Shown here: piece after piece, positions 8,623-18,700 of the stretch
How positions within the stretch are numbered: position 1 is the first letter of the stretch
How the letters are laid out: each line of letters starts with the position of its first letter
Source of the DNA: Umezawaea tangerina
GTDB taxonomy: Bacteria > Actinomycetota > Actinomycetes > Mycobacteriales > Pseudonocardiaceae
Length of the DNA stretch: 64,000 bases
Reading direction: 5' to 3'
Assembly (NCBI RefSeq): GCF_003002815.1
Contig: NZ_PVTF01000006.1
Coordinates: forward strand, 582,485-646,484
Position numbers and translations under genes: made by a program
The notes under the pieces: generated by a model
Databases searched by the model: none
Told to the model about the DNA's origin: nothing
The model's input: only the letters and a program-made list of their open reading frames with translations

Positions 8623-8973
8623 CTAGTGGGCCGCGGCCTCGTCGAGGTCGCGGGCGATCACGAACTCGCGCAGCAGGTCGGTCAGCTCCAGCGGGCGCAG
8701 GACGGTCTTGGAGTCGGCGACCAGCCGGAACGGGACGCCGCGGTCGCGGCAGGCGGTGCGCAGTTCGAGGAGCATGCTCAGCCCGGTCGACCCGAAGAAG
8801 GTCACGCGGGTCAGGTCGAGCACCAGGGGGCCGTCGAGGTCCGCCAGGACCTGCCTGGCCACACCTTCGACGCCCGGCACGGTGTCCATGTCGAGCTCTC
8901 CGCCGACCTCGACGACCACGCAGCCGGAGATCCGACGCGCCACTGCTTCGACATCCGAGAATTCCACAACCAT
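8623..8973 (-). CDS. STAS domain anti-anti-sigma factor (alternative internal start of the same frame)
   Basis: If translated independently, ATG 8973 gives a 116-residue RsbV/SpoIIAA-like protein of normal length, beginning exactly where family members start (MVVEFSDVEAVARRISG) and carrying the phosphoacceptor region GSTGLSML. A GGGGCG sequence just upstream is a modest ribosome site, and the less codon-like DNA at about 8990-9070 could hold its promoter. The function would be partner switching with HATPase kinases such as the one encoded 3 kb away. It shares its stop with the SGNH hydrolase frame, so only one of the two models may be right, or both proteins may be made. Confidence 0.45.
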   Translation of the reverse strand: MVVEFSDVEAVARRISGCVVVEVGGELDMDTVPGVEGVARQVLADLDGPLVLDLTRVTFFGSTGLSMLLELRTACRDRGVPFRLVADSKTVLRPLELTDLLREFVIARDLDEAAAH

Positions 8974-9786
8974 CGCCCCGACCGGTCGAGAGGTACCTGC
9001 GATCCGCGGCTGTCTGCTCAACCACACCGAGCGTAACCCCCTTGGGGACCGTCGGCCGCATCGAATCGGTTCAGAATCGCGACTCGCGAGGATGATCCGC
9101 ACCACCAGCGGGAACAGGTCGCGGCCGCGGCGCCACAACCACGGGACGCCCTTCACCAGGAGCCAGGCGGCGTGGTGCAGCGGCGTGATCCGCACTCCCC
9201 CGGTGCACTCCAGGCTCACGTCGGCGACGCCCAGCAGGCTCGCGAACTCCCGCGCCAGGCGGCGGTGCCCCAGTTCGGAGGGGTGCAGGCGGTCGACGCT
9301 CCAGGTCGACGGGTCGTAGGCGCCGGGGAGGCGGTCGAGGTCGACGCAGCCGATGCCGTGCCGTTCCACGACGGTGTCGACGACGGCGTTGAGGGAGGCG
9401 ATCCGGTCGGACAGGGCGCGGCGCAGCGGGCCCGGCAGGCGGAAGACACGGCTGTGGTCGTGGAAGCGGACGGTGACGACGGCGGCGCCCGCGGCCCGCA
9501 GCGCGCCGACGACGTGGTCGAGGTCGTCGTGCAGCCGGACGGGGTCGAAGTCCGAGCGCAGGGTGTCGTTCATGCCGGCCAGCACGACCACCGCGTCGGG
9601 CCGCGCGGACAGGGCGTCGGCGAGCTGCACGGTCCGCACGCAGCCGATCCGGGCGCCGGGGAACGCGAGGTTGCGGTAGTCGGTGAACGACGCGGCGAGC
9701 AGCGGCCCGAAGCCGCGCCAGCCACCGGGAACGGGGTCGCCGATGCCGACGGAGGTCGAGTCGCCCAACACCACGAGGCTGCGCAC
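8623..9786 (-). CDS. SGNH/GDSL hydrolase in one unbroken frame with a C-terminal STAS domain
   Basis: From GTG 9786 the frame encodes a cytosolic SGNH hydrolase: LVVLGDSTSVGIGDP (block I), VVLAGMNDT (block III, Asn) and DRLHPSELGHRRLA (block V Asp-His). These enzymes cleave esters of lipids or sugars. The usual end of the family (LPWLWRRGRDLFPLVVRII, about 245) is not followed by a stop. The frame continues through about 20 uncharacteristic residues into a STAS domain starting at Met272 (VVEVGGELDMDTV; VTFFGSTGLSMLLELR, with the Ser of an anti-anti-sigma factor). Either this is a real hydrolase-STAS fusion of 387 residues, or the STAS gene uses its own start. The linker DNA is poorer in coding signal, favouring a recent loss of the stop. 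The start lies 62 bp past the phosphotransferase stop. Confidence 0.65.
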   Translation of the reverse strand: MRSLVVLGDSTSVGIGDPVPGGWRGFGPLLAASFTDYRNLAFPGARIGCVRTVQLADALSARPDAVVVLAGMNDTLRSDFDPVRLHDDLDHVVGALRAAGAAVVTVRFHDHSRVFRLPGPLRRALSDRIASLNAVVDTVVERHGIGCVDLDRLPGAYDPSTWSVDRLHPSELGHRRLAREFASLLGVADVSLECTGGVRITPLHHAAWLLVKGVPWLWRRGRDLFPLVVRIILASRDSEPIRCGRRSPRGLRSVWLSRQPRIAGTSRPVGAMVVEFSDVEAVARRISGCVVVEVGGELDMDTVPGVEGVARQVLADLDGPLVLDLTRVTFFGSTGLSMLLELRTACRDRGVPFRLVADSKTVLRPLELTDLLREFVIARDLDEAAAH

Positions 9787-9848
9787 GCCGCTACGGTCGC
9801 GCAGGCGGGTGTCGGCGGGGAGAAGCGGCGGCGAACGCCGCGTGCGGG

Positions 9849-11048
9849 TTACCGGAATGCCGGGTACAGCTGCAGGTTCGTCGCCTTGTCGCCGTAGCGC
9901 TGGACGAGCGCGGCGATCACGGCGTCGGCGTGCTCGACGATCTCGGTCACGTGCAGCGAGGCCGCGTCGGTGCGCAGCCGCACCCAGCGCGAGGTGAGGA
10001 TCGTGCTGCGCGGCGGGGCGTCCTGGCCGCGGTGGCCGCTCTGCTCGGTCGCGGTGAGCTTGGCCAGCGCGCGCCACGTGGACAGCCACACCCACAGCAG
10101 CTGCGACTCCAGCAGGCGCGGCAGGAACACCGCGTCGTCGTCCAGGTCCGGCCACACCGAGCCGACCTCGGCGCGCCACGCGGCGACCATGGCCTCCGAC
10201 ATGCCCGCGGGCAGGCCGTAGGCGCACCAGCAGGACGGGAACGGCACCCGCAGGCAGGCGGCGTCGAACACGATGTCGCGGACGCAGCCGCCCTCGAAGT
10301 CGAGGAACCGCACGCCCTTGCTGGTCACCAGGTGGTTGTCCGGGCACGACGTGGACGGGCTGAACGCGCGGCGCCGGGACGACACGAAGCCCTTGACCGA
10401 GGCCGCGGCGAACTCGCGCGCCTTGGTCGAGGTCTCGACCTCCAGCGCGCGCTCCAGCAGGTCGGGCAGACCGTCCAGTGCGGCGTGCACGTCGACGGCC
10501 ACCGGGTCCTGGCAGCACTGGCTGCCCTGGCGGCGCATCAGCGCGTCGAAGTCCGCGTCCCGACCGGCCGTGGTGGCGTGCAGCCTGCCCATCGCGTGCG
10601 CCCACGACAGCAGCCCGCGCTCGGCGGCGCGGGCGTCCTGCCCGAGCAGCTTGTCCGCGAGTCGCGGGGCCTTGCCGAGGTCCTCCAGCACGACGAGCCG
10701 CTTGCGGATGTCGTGCGCGACGAGCTCGGGGGTGAGGCGCTCCTCGGAGGGCAGCGCGGTGAGCAGCTGGTGGCTGACGGTCTCGTGCGCGAACGGGTCG
10801 CGGTCGGCCGCGGCGGGCGGGTAGCGCTTCACCACCAGCGTGCGGGGTAAGGAGAACGGGGTCGCGGCCACCCGGACGCGGACGACGACCGACCGGCCTG
10901 CTCCCCCGAGGTCCTCGGGATCGGCAAGCCTGATCTGTGCCCCGAACCGCCCGCTCAGCACCGACTGCGCGGCCGCCACCGCTTCCGCGATCTCGGGCGT
11001 GGCGTCGTCGTCGACGTGTGGTGAGCCGGCGGTGATCTCCACGCTCAT
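9849..11048 (-). CDS. APH-fold phosphotransferase family protein
   Basis: A 399-residue protein; ATG 11048 is preferred over the upstream start because GGAAGG precedes it. The fold is that of aminoglycoside phosphotransferase/choline kinase proteins: N-lobe VVKRYPP (ATP-binding Lys), hinge VVLEDLG, catalytic region SPSTSCPDNHLV, metal-binding DFEGG, then DAACLRVPFPSCWCAYGLP, typical of an uncharacterised actinobacterial group. The usual catalytic Asp of the HGDxxxxN loop is not evident (STSCPDN), so kinase activity is doubtful. It lies between DUF389 and SGNH hydrolase genes on the same strand. Substrate unknown; a resistance role cannot be claimed. Confidence 0.75.
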   Translation of the reverse strand: MSVEITAGSPHVDDDATPEIAEAVAAAQSVLSGRFGAQIRLADPEDLGGAGRSVVVRVRVAATPFSLPRTLVVKRYPPAAADRDPFAHETVSHQLLTALPSEERLTPELVAHDIRKRLVVLEDLGKAPRLADKLLGQDARAAERGLLSWAHAMGRLHATTAGRDADFDALMRRQGSQCCQDPVAVDVHAALDGLPDLLERALEVETSTKAREFAAASVKGFVSSRRRAFSPSTSCPDNHLVTSKGVRFLDFEGGCVRDIVFDAACLRVPFPSCWCAYGLPAGMSEAMVAAWRAEVGSVWPDLDDDAVFLPRLLESQLLWVWLSTWRALAKLTATEQSGHRGQDAPPRSTILTSRWVRLRTDAASLHVTEIVEHADAVIAALVQRYGDKATNLQLYPAFR

Positions 11049-11189
11049 CCCTTCCGACCCTACTCCGAATGGCCATGGTGCCGTCGTGCCTGACAGAAGT
11101 CGGTTGGGCATCGTGACGGTAGTGCTCAACCAGCAATGACTACCACTACTTGTCGGTAACGGCTACGAACCATACGAGATGTGGCACCG

Positions 11190-12131
11190 TCATCCGGTCG
11201 ACAACGGCCTACCGGGGTCATTCGCCCGGTTTTTCCGACTCCGCACGGCCAGGACCAGCGCCGCCGCCACGACGATGCCGACCAGGTTCACCACCAACTG
11301 TCCCGCCGACTGGGCGCAGCGTTCCCACTCACCGAGAACAGCGGCTACGGCGGCGTAACCCGCCGCCGGGACGGTGGTGACGGAGATGAAGACGCCGACG
11401 AGCGCGGCCGACTTGGCCGAGGTCATCGACAGCATCCCCGCCGCGCCCGCCAGGAGCGCGACGATCAGCGAGAACGGCCCGACCGTGAACACGAAGTCGA
11501 CCTGGTGGGCGTCGAGCACCATCGTCCGGTCGAACAGGCCGGTCACCGAGCCGAGCAGCGCACCGCCCGCCGTCACCAGCATGGCCAGCGGGAACCCCAC
11601 GGCCAGCGCGATGCCGGCCCTGCGCACCAGGTCCCAGCGCCGCAGCACGAGGCCGACCGCGATGGCGGCGAGCGGCCCGAACTCCGGCCCCACGACCATC
11701 GCGCCGACGATCGTCACCGGCGAGTTCGTCACGACGCCGACGGCGGCCAGCAGGCACGCGATGGTGAGGAACGCCTGGAACGTGGCGTTGAGCCGCGACT
11801 CCTCGCCGGTGCGGGACAGCAGCTCGTCCCACACCACGGCGTCCGCGCCCTCACCGGGTGCGGCCAGCTCGGCCTCGTCGGCGGCGTCCGACAGCGCGGT
11901 GTCGATCTGCTCCAGCGTCAGGCCGCCGTGCTTGTCGATGCCCAGCCCGCACAGGGAGGCCACCACCTCGTCGGTGGCCTCCCGTGCGATGTCCGCCTCG
12001 ACGACGTCACCCGCGGGCTCGACCGCCGCGCCGCGCAGCAGCACGACGTGCGTCGCGCCGGGGTGTTCCTTCAGCACGGCCAGGACCCGGTCGGTGACGT
12101 CGACCGGGCTGACCGCCCGCAGGTGGAGCAC
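11190..12131 (-). CDS. DUF389 family membrane protein
   Basis: A 313-residue protein with a soluble N-terminal regulatory region (1-105) and six or more transmembrane helices (about 115-305), including the conserved VGAMVVGPEFGPLAAIAVGLVLR segment that identifies DUF389 (TIGR00341-like) proteins. Function in the family is unknown. The GTG start abuts the aspS TAA with no gap (TAAGTG), so it is most likely co-transcribed with and coupled to aspS. No independent Shine-Dalgarno sequence is visible in the aspS tail. Confidence 0.88.
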   Translation of the reverse strand: MLHLRAVSPVDVTDRVLAVLKEHPGATHVVLLRGAAVEPAGDVVEADIAREATDEVVASLCGLGIDKHGGLTLEQIDTALSDAADEAELAAPGEGADAVVWDELLSRTGEESRLNATFQAFLTIACLLAAVGVVTNSPVTIVGAMVVGPEFGPLAAIAVGLVLRRWDLVRRAGIALAVGFPLAMLVTAGGALLGSVTGLFDRTMVLDAHQVDFVFTVGPFSLIVALLAGAAGMLSMTSAKSAALVGVFISVTTVPAAGYAAVAAVLGEWERCAQSAGQLVVNLVGIVVAAALVLAVRSRKNRANDPGRPLSTG

Positions 12132-13919
12132 TTACTTGTCTGCCGCTGGCTTGTCCGCCGCTGGCTTCGCGTCCACGCCGGCCTCCTTGCGCTGCAACGG
12201 GGTGATCGGCGCCGGGGCCGCGGTCAGCGGGTCGTAGCCGCCGCCGGACTTCGGGAACGCGATCACGTCGCGGATCGAGTCCGTGCCGGACAGCAGCATG
12301 GCGATGCGGTCCCAGCCGAACGCGATGCCGCCGTGCGGCGGGGCGCCGAACTTGAAGGCGTCGAGCAGGAAGCCGAACTTCTCCTGCGCCTCCTCCGGCC
12401 CGATGCCCATCACGTTGAACGCCCGCTGCTGCATGTCCGCGCGGTGGATGCGGATGGAGCCGCCGCCGATCTCGTTGCCGTTGCAGACGATGTCGTAGGC
12501 GTAGGCCAGCGCGTTGCCGGGGTCCTCCTCGAACCGGTCCCGCCACTCCGGGGTGGGCGAGGTGAACGCGTGGTGCAGCGCCGTCCACTTGCCGCCGCCG
12601 ACGGCGACGTCGCCGTCCTTGAGCTTCTCGGCCGACTCGAACATCGGGAAGTCCACGACCCACACGAGCGACCAGGCGCTCTCGTCGACCAGGCCGACGC
12701 GGGACGCGATCTCGACGCGCGCGGCGCCGAGCAGCGAGCGTGCGCCGTCCGGGTCGCCCGCCGCGAAGAAGACGCAGTCGCCGGGGTTCGCGCCGACGAC
12801 CTTGGCCAGGCCCTCGCGCTCGGCCTCGGACAGGTTCTTGGCGACCGGGCCGCCGAGCGTGCCGTCCTCGGCCACGAGCACGTAGGCCAGACCGCGGTGG
12901 CCGCGCTGCTTCGCGAACTCCTGCCAGCCGTCGAGCGTGCGACGGGGCTGGTCGGCACCGCCGGGCATGACGACCGCGCCGACGTAGGGCGCCTGGAAGA
13001 CCCGGAACGGGGTCTCCTTGAAGTAGTCGGTCAGCTCGACCAGCTCGACGTCGAAGCGCAGGTCGGGCTTGTCCGAGCCGTACTTCGCCATGGCCTCGGC
13101 GTAGCTGATCCGGCGGAACGGGCGCGGCAGCTCGTGGTCGGCCAGGCCCTTCCAGAGCGCCGAGATGATCTGCTCGCCGAGCTCGATCACGTCGTCCTGC
13201 TCGACGAAGCTCATCTCGATGTCGAGCTGGGTGAACTCCGGCTGGCGGTCGGCGCGGAAGTCCTCGTCCCGGTAGCAGCGGGCGATCTGGTAGTACCGCT
13301 CCATGCCGCCGACCATCAGCAGCTGCTTGAACAGCTGCGGCGACTGCGGCAGGGCGTACCAGGAGCCGGGGCGCAGGCGCGCGGGCACCAGGAAGTCGCG
13401 GGCACCCTCCGGGGTGGACCGGGTGAGCGTCGGGGTCTCGATCTCGACGAACTTCGCGGCGTGCAGCACCTCGCGGGCGATGCGGTTGGCCTCGCTGCGC
13501 GCGCGGATCGCCTTGGCCGGACCGCTGCGGCGCAGGTCCAGGTAGCGGTGCTTGAGGCGGGCCTCCTCGCCGACGTCGAGGTGGTCGTCCAGCTGGAACG
13601 GCAGCGGGGCCGACTCGTTGAGGACCTCCAGCTCGGTCGCGTAGACCTCGATGGCGCCGGTGGGCAGGTCCGGGTTCGCGCTGCCCTCGGGGCGCGCGGT
13701 CACGTCGCCGACGATCTTCACGACGAACTCCGAGCGCAGCCGGTGGGCGCGCTCGGCCATCTCGCCCTCGCGGAAGACGACCTGGGCGACCCCGGAGGCG
13801 TCCCGGAGGTCGATGAAGATGACCCCGCCGTGATCGCGCCTGCGGGCCACCCACCCGGTCAGGGTGACGGACTGCCCGGCGTGCTCGGCCCGGAGCGTCC
13901 CGGCCTCGTGCGTGCGCAT
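12132..13919 (-). CDS. aspS: Aspartyl-tRNA synthetase
   Basis: A class II synthetase that charges tRNA-Asp (tRNA-Asn too in organisms lacking AsnRS, via GatCAB). It has the N-terminal OB fold ([21 protein letters not shown]), motif 2 ([23 protein letters not shown] region), a bacterial GAD insertion domain (about 290-410) and motif 3 ([13 protein letters not shown]). I start at ATG 13919 ([10 protein letters not shown]) because homologues begin there; an in-frame ATG at 13940 overlaps the AGGAGAG ribosome site. Length of 595 residues is normal. The C-terminus ends in a duplicated Lys-Pro-Ala-Ala-Asp tail. A clear promoter lies just upstream, and DUF389 follows directly. Confidence 0.97.
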   Translation of the reverse strand: MRTHEAGTLRAEHAGQSVTLTGWVARRRDHGGVIFIDLRDASGVAQVVFREGEMAERAHRLRSEFVVKIVGDVTARPEGSANPDLPTGAIEVYATELEVLNESAPLPFQLDDHLDVGEEARLKHRYLDLRRSGPAKAIRARSEANRIAREVLHAAKFVEIETPTLTRSTPEGARDFLVPARLRPGSWYALPQSPQLFKQLLMVGGMERYYQIARCYRDEDFRADRQPEFTQLDIEMSFVEQDDVIELGEQIISALWKGLADHELPRPFRRISYAEAMAKYGSDKPDLRFDVELVELTDYFKETPFRVFQAPYVGAVVMPGGADQPRRTLDGWQEFAKQRGHRGLAYVLVAEDGTLGGPVAKNLSEAEREGLAKVVGANPGDCVFFAAGDPDGARSLLGAARVEIASRVGLVDESAWSLVWVVDFPMFESAEKLKDGDVAVGGGKWTALHHAFTSPTPEWRDRFEEDPGNALAYAYDIVCNGNEIGGGSIRIHRADMQQRAFNVMGIGPEEAQEKFGFLLDAFKFGAPPHGGIAFGWDRIAMLLSGTDSIRDVIAFPKSGGGYDPLTAAPAPITPLQRKEAGVDAKPAADKPAADK

Positions 13920-13943
13920 CACGGGTGCTGCTCTCCTCATGCT

Positions 13944-13972
13944 CGTCTAGCTGACTGGCGACTGGCAGTCAA
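13944..13972 (-). promoter_or_regulatory. aspS promoter
   Basis: On the minus strand TTGACT (13972-13967) is followed after 17 nt by TAGACG (13949-13944), a good housekeeping sigma match. Transcription would start near 13937, leaving a short leader that contains AGGAGAG. Confidence 0.65.
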
Positions 13973-14019
13973 GGCTAGCCAACTCCCCCGTGGGCATGGC
14001 CAGCAGGTTTCCGATCCAC

Positions 14020-14047
14020 TTGTGGGTGACAGTCGAAACCGTAGGAT
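14020..14047 (+). promoter_or_regulatory. Promoter of the cyclophilin gene, possibly leaderless
   Basis: TTGTGG (14020-14025), a 16-nt spacer and TAGGAT (14042-14047). The GTG start is 7 nt after the -10 box, the expected transcription start, and no Shine-Dalgarno sequence fits in between, so the mRNA is probably leaderless. Confidence 0.55.
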
Positions 14048-14053
14048 CCCGGC

Positions 14054-14740
14054 GTGCGCAAACCCCTGTTGGTGATCGTCTCCGTCGTGCTGCTGACCTC
14101 GGGCTGCGCGACCAGCGTGACCGGGAGTCCGGTGGCTGGACCGGCACCCGCCTCCACGCCGGTCACCACGTCGAGCGGCTCCGCGGGCGCGTGCAAGTAC
14201 AGCGACGACACCTCGCCGGGCGCGGCCAAGCCGTTCGGCAAGCCGGACCCCGACCCGGACCGCTCGCCGTCCACGATCACCCTCGCCACCAACAAGGGCG
14301 CGCTGACCATCCAGCTCGACCCGGCGCAGGGCCCGTGCTCGGTGCAGAGCCTCCGGTTCCTGACGGCCAAGAAGTTCTACGACGGCTCGTCCTGCCACCG
14401 GCTGACCACCAACCCGAGCCTGGGCGTGCTCCAGTGCGGCGACCCGACCGGCACCGGGACCGGGACGCCCGGCTACCAGTTCGACGACAAGCTGCCGGTG
14501 CGCGGCGCCTACCAGCGCGGTGTCGTGGCGATGGCCAACGCCGGGCCGGGCACCAACGGCAGCCAGTTCTTCATCGTCCACGGCTCCGCCCAGATCAACC
14601 CGGACTACCCCGTGGTCGGCAAGGTCACCGCCGGGATGGAGATCGTGGACCAGATCGTCGCGGGCGGCGTGAAGGGCGGCTCGGAGGACGGCACGCCCGC
14701 CACCCCGCTGTCGATCACCACCGCTACCGAGAAGAAGTGA
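14054..14740 (+). CDS. Cyclophilin-type peptidyl-prolyl isomerase lipoprotein
   Basis: This 228-residue protein has a lipoprotein signal peptide (MRKPLLVIVSVVLLTSGC; lipid Cys18) and a low-complexity linker, then a cyclophilin domain (about 75-225): ITLATNKGALTIQLD, FYDGSSCHRLT, GVVAMANAGPGTNGSQFFI and VVGKVTAGMEIVDQI. It should catalyse prolyl cis-trans isomerisation in extracytoplasmic protein folding, anchored to the outer face of the membrane. The usual Arg of the FHR motif is present as CHRL. Its 3' end overlaps the convergent methyltransferase gene by 17 bp. Confidence 0.92.
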   Translation: MRKPLLVIVSVVLLTSGCATSVTGSPVAGPAPASTPVTTSSGSAGACKYSDDTSPGAAKPFGKPDPDPDRSPSTITLATNKGALTIQLDPAQGPCSVQSLRFLTAKKFYDGSSCHRLTTNPSLGVLQCGDPTGTGTGTPGYQFDDKLPVRGAYQRGVVAMANAGPGTNGSQFFIVHGSAQINPDYPVVGKVTAGMEIVDQIVAGGVKGGSEDGTPATPLSITTATEKK

Positions 14741-15497
14741 CGGCCAGCCGCACCCGGTAGGTCCACCACCACGTCTTCACCACCGGCAGCCGCCGGTTGG
14801 CGACCTCGTGCAGCGCGGCCAGCCCGATCTGCTCGTCGCTGTACCCGGCCTTGCGCAGCCCCATCGACCCGCTCTGGCTCAGCGCCAGCTCGTAGAGCCT
14901 GCGGGCGTCGCCGGACTCCTTGCCGTGCAGGCAGACCTCGGTGACGTGGGCGAAGAGCCCGCTGGCGCGCAACCGGTCCACGTGCTCGCCCTTGGCCCTG
15001 GGCGGCTGGAAGTCGTGCTCCTGCTCCATGCCGCGCAGGTGGGCCTCGAACTCCGCCCACGCCGCGTCGACCTCCCGGTCGACCGCGGGCGGCCAGTCGC
15101 AGTCGAACGCCACGAACACCCCGCCGGGCCGCAGGATCCGGGCGATCTCGGGGAACGCGGTCGCCGGGTCGAACCAGTGCAGCGCCTGGCTCGCCGTGAC
15201 GACGTCGGCGCAGTCGTCGGGCAGCCCGGTCGCCTCCGCCGTGCCGTCGACGACCTGGAACCGCGCCGGGTCGAGCCGCTGGTGGGCCAGCTCCCGCATG
15301 TCCGCCGACGGTTCCACGGCGATGGCCCGGTCCCACAGCAGCGTCGCGCCACCGGTGCCCGCGCCGAGGTCGACGACGTCCGGGTCCTCCACGTCGACCC
15401 ACTGGCGGACCAGCTCGACGATGTCGGCGGGCGGTTTGGGGCGCGCGCGGTCGTAGAGCTCGGCGAAACCGGCGAAGCGCTCGGTGGAGTCGGTCAT
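14724..15497 (-). CDS. Class I SAM-dependent methyltransferase
   Basis: A 257-residue methyltransferase with a Rossmann core: motif I VVDLGAGTGGATLL (about 41-54), acidic motif II IAVEPSADM, motif post-I DGTAEATGLPDDCADVVTASQALHWFD, and motif IV ILRPGGVFVAFDCDW. The early FAELYDRARPKPPADIVELV and QALHWFD features match the ubiquinone/trans-aconitate methyltransferase-like (Methyltransf_11/25) group of small-molecule enzymes. The substrate is unknown. It is a single gene, convergent with and overlapping the cyclophilin gene, and divergent from the large kinase gene. Confidence 0.88.
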   Translation of the reverse strand: MTDSTERFAGFAELYDRARPKPPADIVELVRQWVDVEDPDVVDLGAGTGGATLLWDRAIAVEPSADMRELAHQRLDPARFQVVDGTAEATGLPDDCADVVTASQALHWFDPATAFPEIARILRPGGVFVAFDCDWPPAVDREVDAAWAEFEAHLRGMEQEHDFQPPRAKGEHVDRLRASGLFAHVTEVCLHGKESGDARRLYELALSQSGSMGLRKAGYSDEQIGLAALHEVANRRLPVVKTWWWTYRVRLAVTSSR

Positions 15498-15701
15498 GCG
15501 GTCGATCCTGCCGGCTCCGGCGACCGGCGGCCGGTCGGCGCTGGGCCGACCGGCCGAACCCCTTGCGGCGACTGCGGATCCGCGCGCCGACCGCTCAACC
15601 CGGACTACGCCCCGGCGCCCTCTTGCGGTAGGAAGTCAACGGGCACAAGCGATGGCGGGGACGGGCGGTCGCGTGCGGACGGCGGGACGAGGGGTGGCCT
15701 G

Positions 15702-18700
15702 ATGGACGCGGGCGGCGGGGACCAGGGGGCCGGTTCGCCGGACTTCGGCCCGTACCACGTGCGGGATCTGCTGGGGCAGGGCGGCATGGGCGTCGTGCAC
15801 CGCGCCTACGACAGCGCCCGCGACCGGGTCGTCGCGTTGAAGCGGCTGCCGGGTTCGGTGACCGACCGGGAGTACCGGGCCAGGTTCCAGCGGGAGTCGC
15901 GGATCGTGGCCGGGCTGAGCCACCCGAACGTCATCCCGGTGCACGACTTCGGCGAGATCGACGGCCAGCTCTACCTCGACATGCTGCTGGTCGAGGGGAT
16001 CGACCTGCGGCGGGCCATGGGCGTCGGCGCGGTCGACCAGGACCGCGCGCTGCGGATCCTGACCCAGGTCGCGGGGGCGCTGGACGCCGCGCACGAGCAC
16101 GGCCTGGTGCACCGGGACGTCAAGCCCGCCAACATCCTCATCGAGTTCGGCGACGGCACCGGGAACGGCGACGGCGGCGAGCACGCGTACCTGGCCGACT
16201 TCGGCATCGCCCGCGAGACGTCGCCGGAGGCGACCGTGCTGACCCGGTCGGGCGAGCTGATCGGGTCGTGGGACTACATGGCGCCCGAACGGCTCTCCGG
16301 CGGCCGGGTCGACGGCCGGTCCGACCAGTACTCGTTGGCGTGCGTGCTGTTCGAGTGCCTCACCGGTCGGCTGCCGCACGCCGCCACCGACCCGGCCGCG
16401 AAGGTCGCGGCGCACCTGCTGCACCCGGCGCCCGCGCCGTCGGTGTTCGTCCCGACCATCACCCCGGCGCTGGACGCGGTCGTCCTGCGGGGCATGGCGA
16501 AGGACCCGGCCCGCCGGTTCCCGAGCGCGACGGCGCTGATGACCGCGGCCGCCGAGGCCGCGTACTCCGGTGCCACCGTGCGCGGTGCGAGCGCGACCGC
16601 TCCGGGTCCGGTGCTGGTGCGCGACCAGGCCACGCTGGTCCGCGCGGTGATGCGGTCCACGGCCGCCCGCAGGCCCGCGACCCTGGTCATCCCGCACGAC
16701 CGCCCGCCGACGTGCCCCTATCCGGGGCTGAGCGGGTTCGAGCCCGCGGACGCCGAGCTGTTCCACGGCCGCGGCCACGTCGTCACCGACCTGCTGGTGC
16801 GCTTGGCCGAGCAGCTCGACGTCGGCGAGCCGCTGGTGCTCGTCGGCGCGTCCGGCGCGGGGAAGTCGTCGCTGCTGCACGCCGGTCTGCTGCCCGCGCT
16901 GGACGCGGCCGACGACGCGTGGCCCTCGATCGTGCTCACCCCCGGCGCGAACCCGGTCGGCGCGCTCGCCGCGGCGCTCGCGGACCGGTCGACCATCGTC
17001 GCCGCCGAGTGGGAGCGCGTCGTCCGGGAGACGCCCGGCCGGTTCGGCTCGGTGTGCGCGCGGTCGGTCGTCGCCGATCGCGGCCGGATGGTGCTCGTGG
17101 TCGACCAGTTCGAGGAGCTGTTCACCCACGGGACGCCCGAGGCCGACCGGGCCGCGTTCGCGACCGCGCTGGCCAACGCGCGGCCCGCGCTGGTGGTGCT
17201 GGCGGTGCGCGCCGACCTGCTTGACCGGTGCATCGAGCTCACCCCGCTCATCCCGGCGCTGAACTCCCCCGTGCTGCTGGGCTCGATGGACGCCACCGAG
17301 CTGCGGCAGGCGATCGTCAGCCCGGCCCGCGACTCCGGTGTGGACGTCGAGCCCGGCCTGCCGGAACGGCTGATCGCCGACCTCGGTGTGCGCGGCGAGG
17401 TGGGCTACGACCCCGGCGCGCTGCCCAGGTTGGCGCACGCGCTGCGGGAGACGTGGAACCACCGGGACGGGCCGGTGCTGACGCTGGCCGCCTACCGCCG
17501 TTCGGGCGGGATCGACGGCGCGGTCGCGCGCACCGCCGAGGAGATCCACTCCGGGCTCGACCCCGAGGGGCGGCGGACGCTGCGCACGGTCCTGCTGCGG
17601 CTGGTGACCGTGTCCGACGACGGCACCGTGACCCGGCGGCGGGTCGACCCGCACGAGTTCGCCTCCGGCGACGGGGACCCGGCCGTGGTGGACCGGCTGA
17701 TCGCGGGCAGGCTCGTGACGGTGGACGCGACCGGCGCGCGGCTGAGCCACGAGGCGCTGCTCACGGCGTGGCCGCGGCTGCGGGACTGGGTCGACGAGGA
17801 CCGCGCGGGTCTGGTGCAGCGCCGCAGGTTCGGCGACGCGGTGCGGGTGTGGGCGGAGTCCGGCAAGCAGCCCGACGACCTGTACCGCGGCGTCCGGCTG
17901 GCGGCGCTGGGGTCCTGGTTGGGGACCGTCGACGACCTCGGGCCCGACGAGCGGGAGTTCCTGGACCGCTCGAACGAGGCCGAGCACGCCGAGCAGCTCG
18001 CCGCCCGGCAGCGGACCAGGCGGCTGCGCGGGATGGTCGCCGCGCTGAGCCTGCTGCTCGTCCTGGCGTCGGTGGCCGGGGTGGTGGCGTTCGAGCTGCG
18101 CCGGACCGCGCAGGGCGAACGGGACCGGGCGGACGCGGGCAGGCAGCTGAACCTGTCCCGCCAGCTCGCCGCCGAGTCCGCGCTGGCCAGGGTGGTCGAC
18201 CCGCGGCGGGCGGCGCTGGGCGCGCTCGGAGCCGCGCGGGCGGGCGACACCGTCGAGGGCCGCAGCGCGCTGCTCGGCATCGCCGCGGACGGCTACCGCG
18301 GCCGGATGTCCGGGCACCAGGGCGCCGTCACGTCGGTGGCGATGAGCGCGGACGGCCAGGTCGCCGTGAGCGGCGGCCGGGACGGCTCGTTGCGGCTCTG
18401 GAGCGTGCCGGACCGCAGGCAGATCGCCGTGCTCGCCGACGGCGACGGCTGGTACCGGACCGTGTCGATGAGCGCGGACGGCAAGCTGCTGGCGGCCGTC
18501 GACGTGCTGAAGAAGACCGTGCAGCTGTGGAGCGTGCCGGACCGCAAGCTCGTGTCCGCGGTGCCCGGCGAGCTCGTCGAGGCGACGCTGTCCGCGGACG
18601 GCCGCAGGATCGCCACGTTCGACGAGACGAGGGTCTCGATCCGCGACACCGCGACGCTGGCCGAGACCGCGGGCTTCGCCACCACCCACGCGACGATCAT

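Noticed and set aside
9849..11048. Aminoglycoside resistance gene
   Set aside because: Only the broad fold is shared; catalytic-loop residues deviate and the neighbours are housekeeping-like.
13941..14053. tRNA gene next to aspS
   Set aside because: I could not find a cloverleaf or T-loop; the short inverted repeat there overlaps the aspS promoter.
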